This document shows, in pieces, positions 8,810 through 17,564 of a DNA stretch of 64,000 bases. The stretch's first letter is position 1. Every line of letters starts with the position of its first letter. Position numbers and translations under genes: made by a program. The notes below the pieces were generated by a model. It saw only the letters and a list, made by a program, of their open reading frames with translations. It was not told the DNA's origin and ran no database searches. This DNA comes from Paenibacillus lupini. Lineage in GTDB: Bacteria; Bacillota; Bacilli; Paenibacillales; Paenibacillaceae. The DNA lies in assembly GCF_011761355.1 (NCBI RefSeq), contig NZ_JAASRW010000009.1:62001-126000 (forward strand), in the 5' to 3' direction.

Positions 8810-8823
8810 TGAAAGCGTGTACA
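8810..8823 (+). promoter_or_regulatory. candidate cre site (CcpA) before the first sugar importer
   Basis: TGAAAGCGTGTACA matches the cre consensus TGWNANCGNTNWCA at all defined positions except one. It ends 34 bases before the permease start, where CcpA could repress the operon when preferred sugars are present. Confidence 0.45.
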
Positions 8824-8857
8824 TGCTGAACGAAAAAAAGTGTAAGGAGTGGCGAAC

Positions 8858-9802
8858 ATGGAGATGAAGAGCGGGCGCAAACGCTTGCGAACACGTTGGC
8901 GCACACAGGATACCGAACTGACGTTTCTGGCCTTACCAACGACCATCTGGTATATCTTGTTTTGTTTCTTGCCAATGTTCGGCCTTATTCTTGCCTTTAA
9001 AGATTTCAAGATCCACGGTGGTTTCCTAAGCAACGTCATCAACAGCGATTGGACCGGCTTCAAAAACTTCGAATTCCTGTTCAAGTCTAACGACGCTTGG
9101 GTCGTGATTCGCAATACGCTCGGTTACAATCTGATTTTCATCGTGCTGAGCATTGTGGTCCCCGTCACATTAGCACTGATGATTGGTCAACTGCATAGCG
9201 GCAAGGCCGGCAAAATCTATCAAACGTTGATGTTCTTGCCGTATTTCCTCTCATGGGTCGTAGTTTCCGCCATTGTATGGGCGTTTCTAAGCTTTGATAA
9301 AGGGATCGCCAATCAATTCCTGGCCGTCCTCGGCAATGACCCGGTGAACTGGTATATGGAGCCGAAATATTGGCCGTACTTCCTGGTCTTCATGAACGTA
9401 TGGAAGGGACTGGGCTATGGCATGGTAATTTACTTGGCGACCATAACCAGTATCGACAGCACCTACTACGAGGCTGCCGTCATCGACGGCGCGTCCAAGT
9501 GGCAGCAAGCGCGATACCTAACGCTGCCTCTTATGAAGCTCGTCATCGTGATGATGTTCATCTTAGCTGTAGGCCGCATCTTCTACACCGATTTCGGCTT
9601 GTTCTTCCAAGTACCACGGGATTCCAACTCGTTATTCAATGTAGCGACCACGATTGATGTTCTTGTATATAAGCAGCTAAAGACCGCTACGTTAGGCATG
9701 GCATCAGCTTCTGCATTCTTACAATCCGTGATGGGCTGCGTAACCATTCTGATTGCCAACTGGGTCGTTCGTCTCGTAGACCGAGAGAGTGCAATGATGT
9801 AA
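8858..9802 (+). CDS. CUT1 ABC sugar permease, LplB type
   Basis: A 314-residue inner-membrane permease with six predicted helices and the EAA loop (EAAVIDGASKWQQARYLTLP), which docks the ATPase. The N-terminus WYILFCFLPMFGLILAFKDF is typical of LplB-like permeases. The start ATG 8858 sits 8 bases after AAGGAG; an upstream GTG overlaps that site and was rejected. It is the first gene of the importer locus. No ATPase is encoded locally, as is usual for this class, which shares an MsmX-type ATPase. Confidence 0.9.
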   Translation: MEMKSGRKRLRTRWRTQDTELTFLALPTTIWYILFCFLPMFGLILAFKDFKIHGGFLSNVINSDWTGFKNFEFLFKSNDAWVVIRNTLGYNLIFIVLSIVVPVTLALMIGQLHSGKAGKIYQTLMFLPYFLSWVVVSAIVWAFLSFDKGIANQFLAVLGNDPVNWYMEPKYWPYFLVFMNVWKGLGYGMVIYLATITSIDSTYYEAAVIDGASKWQQARYLTLPLMKLVIVMMFILAVGRIFYTDFGLFFQVPRDSNSLFNVATTIDVLVYKQLKTATLGMASASAFLQSVMGCVTILIANWVVRLVDRESAMM

Positions 9803-9817
9803 AGGAGGAAGCGGGAA

Positions 9818-10747
9818 ATGTCATCAAAAGGGAATTTTGAGACGGGTCTGGACAAGTTCAACCGGATCCGATCCGGCACGAACGTGGTTTTCCATCTGAT
9901 TTTTATCGTATTGGCACTGCTTTGCCTTATACCTGTCCTTGTAGTGCTGTCCATATCGCTGACCAGCGAGGATTCTATTCGGGAGAGCGGATATCATCTC
10001 TTCCCGACGGTGTTCTCCGGAGATGCTTACTACTATATTGTGCAGCAAGGGGCGATGATCACGAAGGCGCTTGGCATCTCCGTGCTCGTTACCGGCCTCG
10101 GTACTGTGCTGGGCGTGATGCTTACAACGTCGATGGGGTACGTCCTTTCCCGGCCGAATTACAAGCTGAAAGGGCTTCTGACCTGGATCGTGTTCATTCC
10201 GATGGTGTTCAACGGAGGGTTGGTGTCCAGCTACTATATCAATTCGAATATGCTGGGCTTGAAAGATTCGGTGTGGGCGCTCATTTTGCCGCTGGCCGTC
10301 TCCTCCTTTAACGTCATCATTTGTAAAACCTTCTTCCGAAGCACGATTCCAGACGCGCTGATCGAATCCGCCGAGATCGACGGCTCAAGCCAATTGCGCA
10401 TCTACTTCTCGATCGTACTGCCAATCTCGCTTCCTGTCCTGGCGACCATTGGATTGTTCCTCTGCTTCGCCTATTGGAACGACTGGTTCCAATCCATGCT
10501 CTACATCGACAACCAGAGTCTATACTCGCTGCAGGCGCTCTTGAACAGCTTGATGACCAATGTGGATGCCCTGGCGAAAAATGCTTCCAGCATGGGCATT
10601 AGTTACGCGGAGCTTGTCGCAACCATGCCCAAGGAATCCGCGCGCATGGCCGTGGCTATTGTCATCGTGGTTCCCGTGGCCGTGGCTTACCCGTTCTTCC
10701 AGAAATACTTTATTTCTGGTCTGACGGTAGGCGCCGTGAAAGGTTAA
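9818..10747 (+). CDS. CUT1 ABC sugar permease, YtcP type
   Basis: A 309-residue permease with six helices and the EAA motif ESAEIDGSSQLRIYFSIVLP. It ends FFQKYFISGLTVGAVKG, the typical C-terminus of YtcP/AraQ-like permeases. It starts 15 bases after the first permease with AAAGGAGGAAG ahead of its ATG. It pairs with that permease to form the membrane channel. Confidence 0.9.
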   Translation: MSSKGNFETGLDKFNRIRSGTNVVFHLIFIVLALLCLIPVLVVLSISLTSEDSIRESGYHLFPTVFSGDAYYYIVQQGAMITKALGISVLVTGLGTVLGVMLTTSMGYVLSRPNYKLKGLLTWIVFIPMVFNGGLVSSYYINSNMLGLKDSVWALILPLAVSSFNVIICKTFFRSTIPDALIESAEIDGSSQLRIYFSIVLPISLPVLATIGLFLCFAYWNDWFQSMLYIDNQSLYSLQALLNSLMTNVDALAKNASSMGISYAELVATMPKESARMAVAIVIVVPVAVAYPFFQKYFISGLTVGAVKG

Positions 10748-10842
10748 GCCGAAATAAACTCGGATTCGTCCGGTTTATGATATCCACCGCACCATGTAGC
10801 CGGTGGGAATGAAGAGGGCTATATCAAAGGGAGGAAATGTAG

Positions 10843-12366
10843 ATGAAAAGGACGAAGAAAAAATGGCTTGCAATGAGCGCCGTAGCGCTCCTGACAACCG
10901 CTCTTGCAGGCTGCGGTAACTCGAATTCCAATTCCAATTCCGATTCAAGCACCAACGCGCCTTCGAACACTAACGCCACAGCAAGCACGCAGACGGAAAC
11001 GAACAAGCCCGTTGATTCGGGCGATGTGCCTACGCTGGTATGGTGGACAATCGGCGGACAGACTCCTGCTAACTTCGACAAAGCAATCGCCGCGATGAAC
11101 GAATACACGGCGGAGAAGATCGGAGTAAAAGTCGACATTAAGGTAGCAAGCTGGGGTGACTGGGATACGAAGATCAATACCATCGTGAACACCGGCGAAC
11201 CGTTCGACATCATGTTTACGAACAACTCCAAGTATAGCCAGCAGGTGACCTTGGGTGCGTTTGCCGACCTGACCGACTTGGTGCAAAGCGAATCGCCCGA
11301 TCTCTACAAGCTTATTCCTCAGAAGGTCTGGGATGGAACGAAGATCGGTGGAAAAATCTACTCCGTGCCGACGTACAAAGACTCGTCTTTAACCCAATAC
11401 TGGGTATTCGACGATAAGTACGTGCAGAAATACGGCATCGACACGGCTGGCATCAAGACGTTGAAAGACCTCGACAAGCCGTTCCACGATATGAAGGAAG
11501 GCGAAGGTAAAAGCTTCTACCCGCTGTCACTCACCCAAGGCGACGGATTTAACGGCTTCTTCAACGGCTACGACGATATGACGCTTGGTCTGCCGCCCAT
11601 TGGCGTGAAAGTCGACGACGCATCCCGCAAGGTCGTCTCCGTGCTGGAGCAGCCGGACGTCATGGAGGGGCTCAAGCAGCTGCACCAATGGTATCAAGAC
11701 GGCATCATCAATCCGGACGCACCAACGAAAACGGAAGCGGACAAAGGCCGCCCATTCTTCGCGGCTCAGGCATTCCCGGGTGCAGAAGCGAGCTGGCAGA
11801 TTACGGAGGGTGTTGAGAAGTACACCATGTTCCAGATCTTTGGCCCGATTTACACGACAAGTACGATCCAAGGCTCCCTGAACGCGATCTCGGCCAACTC
11901 GAAATATAAGAATGAGGCACTGAAATATTTGCAGCTGGTCAATACAGATCCGAAGCTGCGTAATATGTTGGCCTTCGGCGAGCTGGGCGTCGACTACGAC
12001 AACGTGGACGGTGAGAAGGTGATTGAGCGCAAATCGGATACATGGCCGCTTGCCGCTTATACGCAAGGGACGTTCTTCGACCTGGCTGTAACGAAAGGCG
12101 CTCCTGTGGATCAATGGGATCAAGTTCGCAAGCTGAACGATCAAGCGACTTCCTCCACGAACTTGGGCTTTGCGCTGGACATCAGCAAGCTGAGCACCGA
12201 AGTGGCCAATACGAAAGCGGTATGGGACAAATATCGGTATGAACTGCTGACAGGCGCCTCTGATCCGGAGAGGATGGTACCGAAGATCGTTGCGGAATTG
12301 AAGGCCGCTGGCATGGATACGATTATGAAGGCCGCCCAAGAGCAAGTTGATACGTATTTCAAATAA
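10843..12366 (+). CDS. sugar-binding lipoprotein of the importer (DUF3502-type)
   Basis: A 507-residue extracellular solute-binding protein. The signal peptide ends in the lipobox LAGC (Cys 24), followed by an Asn/Ser-rich spacer. The mature part carries typical type-1 sugar-binding motifs (GEPFDIMFTNNSKYSQQV, KIYSVPTYKDSS) and a C-terminal DUF3502-like region (TQGTFFDLAVTKGAP onwards). It captures an oligosaccharide, identity unknown, for the two permeases upstream. The start follows GGGAGGAAATGTAG. A strong palindromic terminator follows. Confidence 0.9.
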   Translation: MKRTKKKWLAMSAVALLTTALAGCGNSNSNSNSDSSTNAPSNTNATASTQTETNKPVDSGDVPTLVWWTIGGQTPANFDKAIAAMNEYTAEKIGVKVDIKVASWGDWDTKINTIVNTGEPFDIMFTNNSKYSQQVTLGAFADLTDLVQSESPDLYKLIPQKVWDGTKIGGKIYSVPTYKDSSLTQYWVFDDKYVQKYGIDTAGIKTLKDLDKPFHDMKEGEGKSFYPLSLTQGDGFNGFFNGYDDMTLGLPPIGVKVDDASRKVVSVLEQPDVMEGLKQLHQWYQDGIINPDAPTKTEADKGRPFFAAQAFPGAEASWQITEGVEKYTMFQIFGPIYTTSTIQGSLNAISANSKYKNEALKYLQLVNTDPKLRNMLAFGELGVDYDNVDGEKVIERKSDTWPLAAYTQGTFFDLAVTKGAPVDQWDQVRKLNDQATSSTNLGFALDISKLSTEVANTKAVWDKYRYELLTGASDPERMVPKIVAELKAAGMDTIMKAAQEQVDTYFK

Positions 12367-12386
12367 GTTTTGCATGACATCAACAT

Positions 12387-12426
12387 CCAGAAAACCCGAA
12401 CGGCGATCGCCGTTCGGGTTTTCTGG
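12387..12426. terminator. perfect 40-nt palindromic terminator
   Basis: The 40 bases are a perfect palindrome built on CCCGAACGGCGA / TCGCCGTTCGGG with flanking A and T runs. It can act as a terminator on both strands and probably lowers read-through from the transport genes into the kinase gene. Confidence 0.85.
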
Positions 12427-12515
12427 TACAAAATTATGGATTGCTTTTATGGTTAACAACGTTATATGTTTGAGCAGTGGGGTAGGGCAAAAGCCTATTG
12501 CAAAGGAGACGCCGC

Positions 12516-14276
12516 ATGCGTTCATTTATGCAAATTAAGATCTATCGCGGCAAGTTCATTGCATATGCGGTATTTGTAGTCTTCATCGGCCTGGCGCTCG
12601 GCGCACTCACCTGCGCGGTACTGCTGGACCAATGGGTGGGAAATTCCAGGAACGAGGCAGCAGGAGCGTTCTCTCGGGTGGAAAACAGCCTCCAGTACGA
12701 TGCTGACCGCATCGAAGCGTTTATGCAGCGAGTGTATTCCAACAGCGGGCTGGTGTCCGACATTCGCAGTTTTTTGGGCAATAACGCAGAAGGCTATCTG
12801 ACGAGCAGGCTGCAGGGCAGCCAATATAATCGGCCGCTTGTCTCCTTTCCCGACGATATGAAATCTTTCTTAAGCAACGGGGGTAAGGGAGACATCACGC
12901 AAATCAGCCTGCATACCGAACAAGAGGCCAACGTGGTGAGCTTTGACAATAACGGCAATACGAGTTATCTATTCCGTCTGCCAAGCTCCGATGAAACGTT
13001 CCGCGAGACGATTCAAAAAGGATTCGTCTATCACAAAAAGCTTTCGGATCCGAACCAGATCTCCCGCCAGCTGGGCGAATTCCGATTTCTGGTCAGCAGT
13101 GAGCGGATTTTTAAGACGGGGCAAAATGACCGTCTGGATGAAGCTGCGGCAGTCAGCGATTCCGGAGACGTGTACCTGATCGCCGGTAACGGCCGCAGCT
13201 CGGAGAAGCTGATTCGCCGGATCGTGGCGGATGGACGCACGCATGGCTTTCTATCGACGGGGTTTTTGGACCGTGCCTATTTCGTGACGTACCATTCGAG
13301 CGAGTTCGATTATCGGTTCGTCAGCACCGTGGATTTGGCCTCGTTAATCCGTCAAAAAGCGAACGTGCTGCTTATCGTGTTTCTCATCGTACTGGCCGCG
13401 ATGATCTGCGTTCTGCTGCTCATCGTTTACAATCTGCGCGAGGACGCGAACTTCCTGCGGCGGATTATTGTATCCATCGGACGCGTGAAAACGGCAGATT
13501 TTACGCCAGTTAACCCTGCCCGCTACCGAAGGAACGAATACGGCATGATCGCCCGGGAATTGGACGATATGATCCGTCAGCTCGACCGGCATATTCGCAC
13601 TAATTATCTTCTAAAGCTCAAACAGCAAGAGACTGAAATGAAAGCGCTTCAGCACCAGATCAATCCTCACTTTTTGTACAATACGCTTGAGGTAATACGT
13701 TCTTCTGCCTTGGTGAACAGCGCCGACCATACATCTGATGCAATCGCCACCCTGGGTGCCCTGTACCGTGATATCGTGAAAAACGAGAATATTATCTCGC
13801 TTGGCAGTGAGCTAAACTTGCTTCAAAAATACTTAAAAATTATGGAGTTCAAATATCCGGAGCGATTTTATTATCAGTTTAATGTGGACCCCGCATTAAT
13901 TCCCTTGCCCACCGTAAAATTCTGGCTGCAGCCGCTGGCGGAAAACTTTTTCATTCACGGCTTTCACCCGGAAAGCGAATTTAACCTGCTCATTGTGACC
14001 GGCTGGGAGGAAGAGGCACGCTACGTGCTGGAGATCGTGGACAACGGCAACCGGATTTCCGAAGAGCATTTGGTCGAAATTAGGCAAAAGCTCTCCAGAG
14101 GCGACGATGCCCCGGCGGACAGCATTGGTCTGCGTAACGTGTACACCCGGCTGCGCTTTTTCTATGGGAAAGGCTTCTCCATGACGATCGATAATAACGA
14201 GGAAGCCGGCGTAAAAATAACCGTAATCCTATCCAAGGAGGCGACTAACGATGTACAAGCTGCTGATCGTGGATGA
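12516..14276 (+). CDS. YesM-type sensor histidine kinase
   Basis: A 586-residue membrane kinase. One helix lies near residues 14-36, then an extracellular domain of about 240 residues, a second helix near 280-305, a HAMP-like linker, and a His_kinase domain with QINPHFLYN (His near 385). The HATPase domain follows (GLRNVYTRLRFFYG). Such kinases sense extracellular sugars, often with a binding protein, and phosphorylate an AraC-type regulator. ATG 12516 is chosen because AAAGGAG lies 8 bases upstream; an earlier TTG overlaps that site. The 3' end overlaps the regulator gene by 26 bases. Confidence 0.9.
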   Translation: MRSFMQIKIYRGKFIAYAVFVVFIGLALGALTCAVLLDQWVGNSRNEAAGAFSRVENSLQYDADRIEAFMQRVYSNSGLVSDIRSFLGNNAEGYLTSRLQGSQYNRPLVSFPDDMKSFLSNGGKGDITQISLHTEQEANVVSFDNNGNTSYLFRLPSSDETFRETIQKGFVYHKKLSDPNQISRQLGEFRFLVSSERIFKTGQNDRLDEAAAVSDSGDVYLIAGNGRSSEKLIRRIVADGRTHGFLSTGFLDRAYFVTYHSSEFDYRFVSTVDLASLIRQKANVLLIVFLIVLAAMICVLLLIVYNLREDANFLRRIIVSIGRVKTADFTPVNPARYRRNEYGMIARELDDMIRQLDRHIRTNYLLKLKQQETEMKALQHQINPHFLYNTLEVIRSSALVNSADHTSDAIATLGALYRDIVKNENIISLGSELNLLQKYLKIMEFKYPERFYYQFNVDPALIPLPTVKFWLQPLAENFFIHGFHPESEFNLLIVTGWEEEARYVLEIVDNGNRISEEHLVEIRQKLSRGDDAPADSIGLRNVYTRLRFFYGKGFSMTIDNNEEAGVKITVILSKEATNDVQAADRG

Positions 14277-15012
14277 CGAGCCGCAGATTTTGGAAGGAAT
14301 GAAGCGAACGCTGGACTGGGAGAAATACGGCTTTGGCCACATCGAGACGAGCGAAACGTATGAGGGTGCGATTTCGAAGGCTGTAGAAATTTTACCGGAT
14401 TTGGCGATCTTCGATGTATGCATCGGCAAGCAGCGGGGTTATGACGCCATCCACAAGCTCAACGAGCTGCGCCTTCCCTCGAAATATATTATTATGAGCG
14501 GCTATGGCGAGTTCCAGTATGCGCTGGAGGCGATTCGTTGCGGGGCCAAGGACTACCTGCTCAAACCCGTCGATCGTTCGAAGCTGCAGCAGCTGGTCGA
14601 GAAAATTATCGTAGAGGATTTGCACGGTAAGCTGGCAGATTCGGATCACAGTGACCTAGATATAGATCAGGTACTCGGCGTACGTTATGACAGCCTGTCC
14701 AAGCTGACCAATCGCATTTTACTGATCGTCAAGGCGGAGTATGCCCAGAACTTGAGCTTGAAATCGGTTGCGGAACGCTTTCGTATGAACGGAACGTACC
14801 TCGGGCAGCTATTCCTCAAGGAGACGAAAAAGAAATTCTCGGAATATTTAATGGCTTACCGAATGCTTCGAGCCCAGGAACGCATACAGTCCACGGACGA
14901 CAAAATTATCAGCATCGCGCTTTCTGTCGGATATCCCAACCTGAACTATTTTTATTCTCATTTCCACGCTTATTTTGGCAAGTCGCCCTCGGATTTGCGG
15001 AGAAAGGAATAA
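14251..15012 (+). CDS. short YesN-type response regulator (receiver + AraC HTH)
   Basis: A 253-residue protein. The receiver domain (1-120) has VDDEPQ, the phospho-acceptor Asp in LAIFDVCIG and GAKDYLLKPVDRSKL. It is followed directly by an AraC double helix-turn-helix (LKSVAERFRMNGTYLGQLF, IISIALSVGYPNLNYFYSHF). Typical YesN proteins are around 500 residues, with a middle region between the two parts; that region is nearly absent here. AAGGAGG precedes the ATG. It should activate the importer operon in response to the overlapping kinase. Confidence 0.9.
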   Translation: MYKLLIVDDEPQILEGMKRTLDWEKYGFGHIETSETYEGAISKAVEILPDLAIFDVCIGKQRGYDAIHKLNELRLPSKYIIMSGYGEFQYALEAIRCGAKDYLLKPVDRSKLQQLVEKIIVEDLHGKLADSDHSDLDIDQVLGVRYDSLSKLTNRILLIVKAEYAQNLSLKSVAERFRMNGTYLGQLFLKETKKKFSEYLMAYRMLRAQERIQSTDDKIISIALSVGYPNLNYFYSHFHAYFGKSPSDLRRKE

Positions 15013-15019
15013 CGATGAC

Positions 15020-16564
15020 ATGCGGGAACATCGGAGTTTGAGACGTCTAATTGCATCCTTCGTCCTCGTCATGATACTGACGCTGCCTTTATCCGGCTGT
15101 TTCTCTGCATCCGGCAATAACGAGAATGCCGCGCTGGCGGGCAATACGGTGAATTTGATCTATTACACGATAGGGGATCCAGACAAGGACCTTAAGATGG
15201 TTAATGACAAGATCAACGACATTCTGGCCAAAAAAATCGGCGTTACCATCACGTATATCAAAGTCGGCTGGCAAGAGTACGAAGACCGTCTGAATACCCT
15301 CGTGTCGGCAGGAACTCCCTTTGACATCGCTTTTGCGCCGGAGTATGCAACCTACGCGCAGCGTGGCGCGTGGCTGAGGCTGAACGACTACCTGTCAAAA
15401 GAGGGGAAGGATATGTATGATGCAATCAACCCTATTTTCTGGCAAGGCGTACGGATGGATGACGGCGGTATCTACGGCGTGCCGACCAATAAAGAATTAG
15501 CTGTGCGCGACCAGTGGATGTACCCGGATGCGCTAGTGAAGAAGTACCATATTGACATCTCGAAGTACAAAAATTTGGCTTCCCTCGAACCGCTGTTACG
15601 GATGATCAAGCAGAAGGAGCCGTCTTATATACCGATGGAGCTCGATAAGGAATCTCAAAACTTCTTCGCCTTGGACGGCTACGAATACGTATCGGAAAAA
15701 ACGCTTCCGCTAATGCGGAATGTCCTAGATCCCGATTCCCCGGTTGTAAATATCTTCGAAACCGACGAAGCCCGGAAAGTACTTGACCTTCTTAGACACT
15801 ACTATGTGGAAGGCTATATTAATGAGGACGCAGCTATGCGGGAAACCGAAGGACTGAAGCGGGGCGGTCTGGTATTCTGGAAAGCCGCCGGGGGAGGTCC
15901 GCTGGCAGAAAACAGCTGGAGCAAGGATCGCGGTTACAAGCTGGTGGCTTACCCTGTAACCCCTGCGCTCATCACGACGGAATCCATTCGGGGAGGGGTC
16001 ATGGCCATCAGCGCGGATACGAAGCATCCCGTCGAGTCTATAAAGTTCCTCAATCTGCTGAACACGGATCCCGAGGTGCGCAATCTGTTCAATTTCGGAA
16101 TCGAGGGTGTGCACTACACCCTGGATAGTAACGGCCAGGTGGTGCCCATTCCGCTCAAGGACAATAACGGCAATCCGATCCCGGACGCGCAGCCAAGCTA
16201 TGGAGGCGTGCAGTACACCCAGGGCAATTGGTTTATTTTGAAGACCATGGGCGGAGAATACCCGGATCCCTTGGACAAATGGAATCAATTCCGTGCCAGC
16301 AACAAGGAGGCGGTTGTATCGAGTACGCTGGGTTTTACCCCGGACTTGTCCCGGATGCCCATTCAGATGCAGAACATCCAGATGGTCTGGGAGAAATACT
16401 TTCCCAGCCTGATGACGGGCAGCGTGGATGTAGCTTCGGTGCTGCCGAAGTTTAATCAGGAGCTTCGGCAGGCGGGCATCAACGAGGTGCGTTCGGAGGT
16501 GCAAAAGCAGCTTGATGCCTGGAGAGTCGCTCATTCGTCACTTGGAGGAGGAGTACGGGGTTAA
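15020..16564 (+). CDS. second sugar-binding lipoprotein (DUF3502-type) after the two-component pair
   Basis: A 514-residue solute-binding protein with a lipoprotein signal ending LPLSGC (Cys 27). It is a paralogue of the binding protein at 10843: shared segments include YYTIGDP versus WWTIGGQ, AGTPFDIAF versus TGEPFDIMF, and the C-terminal TQGNWF versus TQGTFF region. ATG 15020 follows AGAAAGGAAT and lies 7 bases after the regulator stop. It has no extra permeases, so it may share the upstream ones or act as the sensing partner of the kinase. Confidence 0.88.
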   Translation: MREHRSLRRLIASFVLVMILTLPLSGCFSASGNNENAALAGNTVNLIYYTIGDPDKDLKMVNDKINDILAKKIGVTITYIKVGWQEYEDRLNTLVSAGTPFDIAFAPEYATYAQRGAWLRLNDYLSKEGKDMYDAINPIFWQGVRMDDGGIYGVPTNKELAVRDQWMYPDALVKKYHIDISKYKNLASLEPLLRMIKQKEPSYIPMELDKESQNFFALDGYEYVSEKTLPLMRNVLDPDSPVVNIFETDEARKVLDLLRHYYVEGYINEDAAMRETEGLKRGGLVFWKAAGGGPLAENSWSKDRGYKLVAYPVTPALITTESIRGGVMAISADTKHPVESIKFLNLLNTDPEVRNLFNFGIEGVHYTLDSNGQVVPIPLKDNNGNPIPDAQPSYGGVQYTQGNWFILKTMGGEYPDPLDKWNQFRASNKEAVVSSTLGFTPDLSRMPIQMQNIQMVWEKYFPSLMTGSVDVASVLPKFNQELRQAGINEVRSEVQKQLDAWRVAHSSLGGGVRG

Positions 16565-16678
16565 TTCGTTTCGATGATCTTTCAATTAACGTTATGGATG
16601 CCCCAGGTTATAATCCAGTATAAAGAGGGTATTTATGTTAAATACTAACCACCGAATTCTCATTGGAGGTCCTTCTTT

Positions 16679-17194
16679 ATGATCAAAGTGCTAGGTATCA
16701 TTCTCGCCATTCAAGTCGTCTATGTCTCAGCATATACGTTAAGGATGATATTGACGCTCAAAGGGCAAAAGTATATTGCCGCTGTCATTAGTGTTCTGGA
16801 AATTACGATTTACGTTTTGGGACTAAATATGGTACTAAATTACTTGGATCAAATCGTCTATTTGATCGTATATGCGCTCGGATATGCGCTAGGGATTCTT
16901 ATTGGGTCGTGGATCGAGGAAAAACTCGCACTTGGATACGTCACTTTGAAAGTCATCAGCATTGCACCTAATTCCGGTCTTCCGGTCCTCTTGCGTGAAA
17001 AAGGCTTTGGAGTTACCTCCTGGATTGGCACCGGAAAAGATGGGGAAAGACTCGTTATGGAAATTCTATCGAGAAGAAAGTATCAAGACAAAGTCTATAA
17101 TCTAGTTCTTGAATGCGATCCGAAGGCTTTCGTCATTACGATCGAGCCAAAGAGATTTCACGGTGGATTTTGGACTAAGGTGTTAAAACAATAA
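16679..17194 (+). CDS. UPF0316 membrane protein with DUF2179 domain
   Basis: A 171-residue protein. The first 85 residues form three hydrophobic helices (UPF0316 pattern; LGYALGILIGSWIEEKLALG), followed by a soluble DUF2179-like domain (FGVTSWIGTGKDGERLVMEI). The biochemical role is unknown; similar C-terminal domains are thought to bind small nucleotides or ligands. GGAGG lies 10 bases ahead of ATG 16679. Confidence 0.85.
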   Translation: MIKVLGIILAIQVVYVSAYTLRMILTLKGQKYIAAVISVLEITIYVLGLNMVLNYLDQIVYLIVYALGYALGILIGSWIEEKLALGYVTLKVISIAPNSGLPVLLREKGFGVTSWIGTGKDGERLVMEILSRRKYQDKVYNLVLECDPKAFVITIEPKRFHGGFWTKVLKQ

Positions 17195-17281
17195 AGTCAA
17201 TATTTGCTGCATGAGCCTATACCATATACTGAAGGCGATGGCCCAAATTCTGGATCATTTTGGGCTATTGCCCAGTTGAAA

Positions 17282-17310
17282 TTGATAAATAAAAGCAAGT
17301 GTGTTATATT
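17282..17310 (+). promoter_or_regulatory. promoter of the XylP-type symporter
   Basis: TTGATA (17282-17287), a 17-base spacer and TATATT (17305-17310) make a good sigma-A promoter. Transcription would begin near 17317, inside the operator that follows. Confidence 0.65.
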
Positions 17311-17316
17311 TGCAAC

Positions 17317-17341
17317 TTAGTTTGTTTAATAAACAAAGAAA
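17317..17341. promoter_or_regulatory. XylR-type operator
   Basis: The left arm TTAGTTTGTTT and right arm AAACAAAG, separated by AAT, form an inverted repeat very like the XylR (ROK family) operator of Bacillus and Lactobacillus xylose genes. It begins 6 bases after the -10 box, so a bound repressor would block initiation. No xylR gene is in the window. Confidence 0.6.
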
Positions 17342-17564
17342 GTTTTCGTCTCTCAAAAGCACAAATGGCAGGGGGAGTGTAATGGATTATTTGACGCGGG
17401 TATGTTATACAAAAAATTGATTTTTTTGTTTTATTCACAGAAGCATTAAGCGAGTGTAGAAATGTAAGGGCTTTTATTGTGTTTCAAACTAGAGTGGTTT
17501 AATGGAAATGAGAAGGTAAATTTACTATTATGGTACAGTTTACATCTTAGAAGGAGTATTCATC
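17342..17564 (+). other. long 5' leader of the symporter gene, no gene supported
   Basis: About 220 bases separate the operator from the symporter start. They contain a 12-codon ORF at 17382-17420 with a GGGGGAG site but no recognised function, and otherwise AT-rich sequence without a convincing riboswitch or terminator. The stretch may be left over from a lost first gene. Confidence 0.4.

Noticed and set aside
11527..12525. 332-codon minus-strand frame under the first binding protein
   Set aside because: Antisense shadow of a clear lipoprotein gene, with no ribosome site or recognisable domain.
15725..16534. 269-codon minus-strand frame inside the second binding protein
   Set aside because: Antisense shadow; no domain and no ribosome site.
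17382..17420. 12-codon ORF with GGGGGAG site in the symporter leader
   Set aside because: Too short to support, no stalling motif or pairing structure found; mentioned only in the leader entry.
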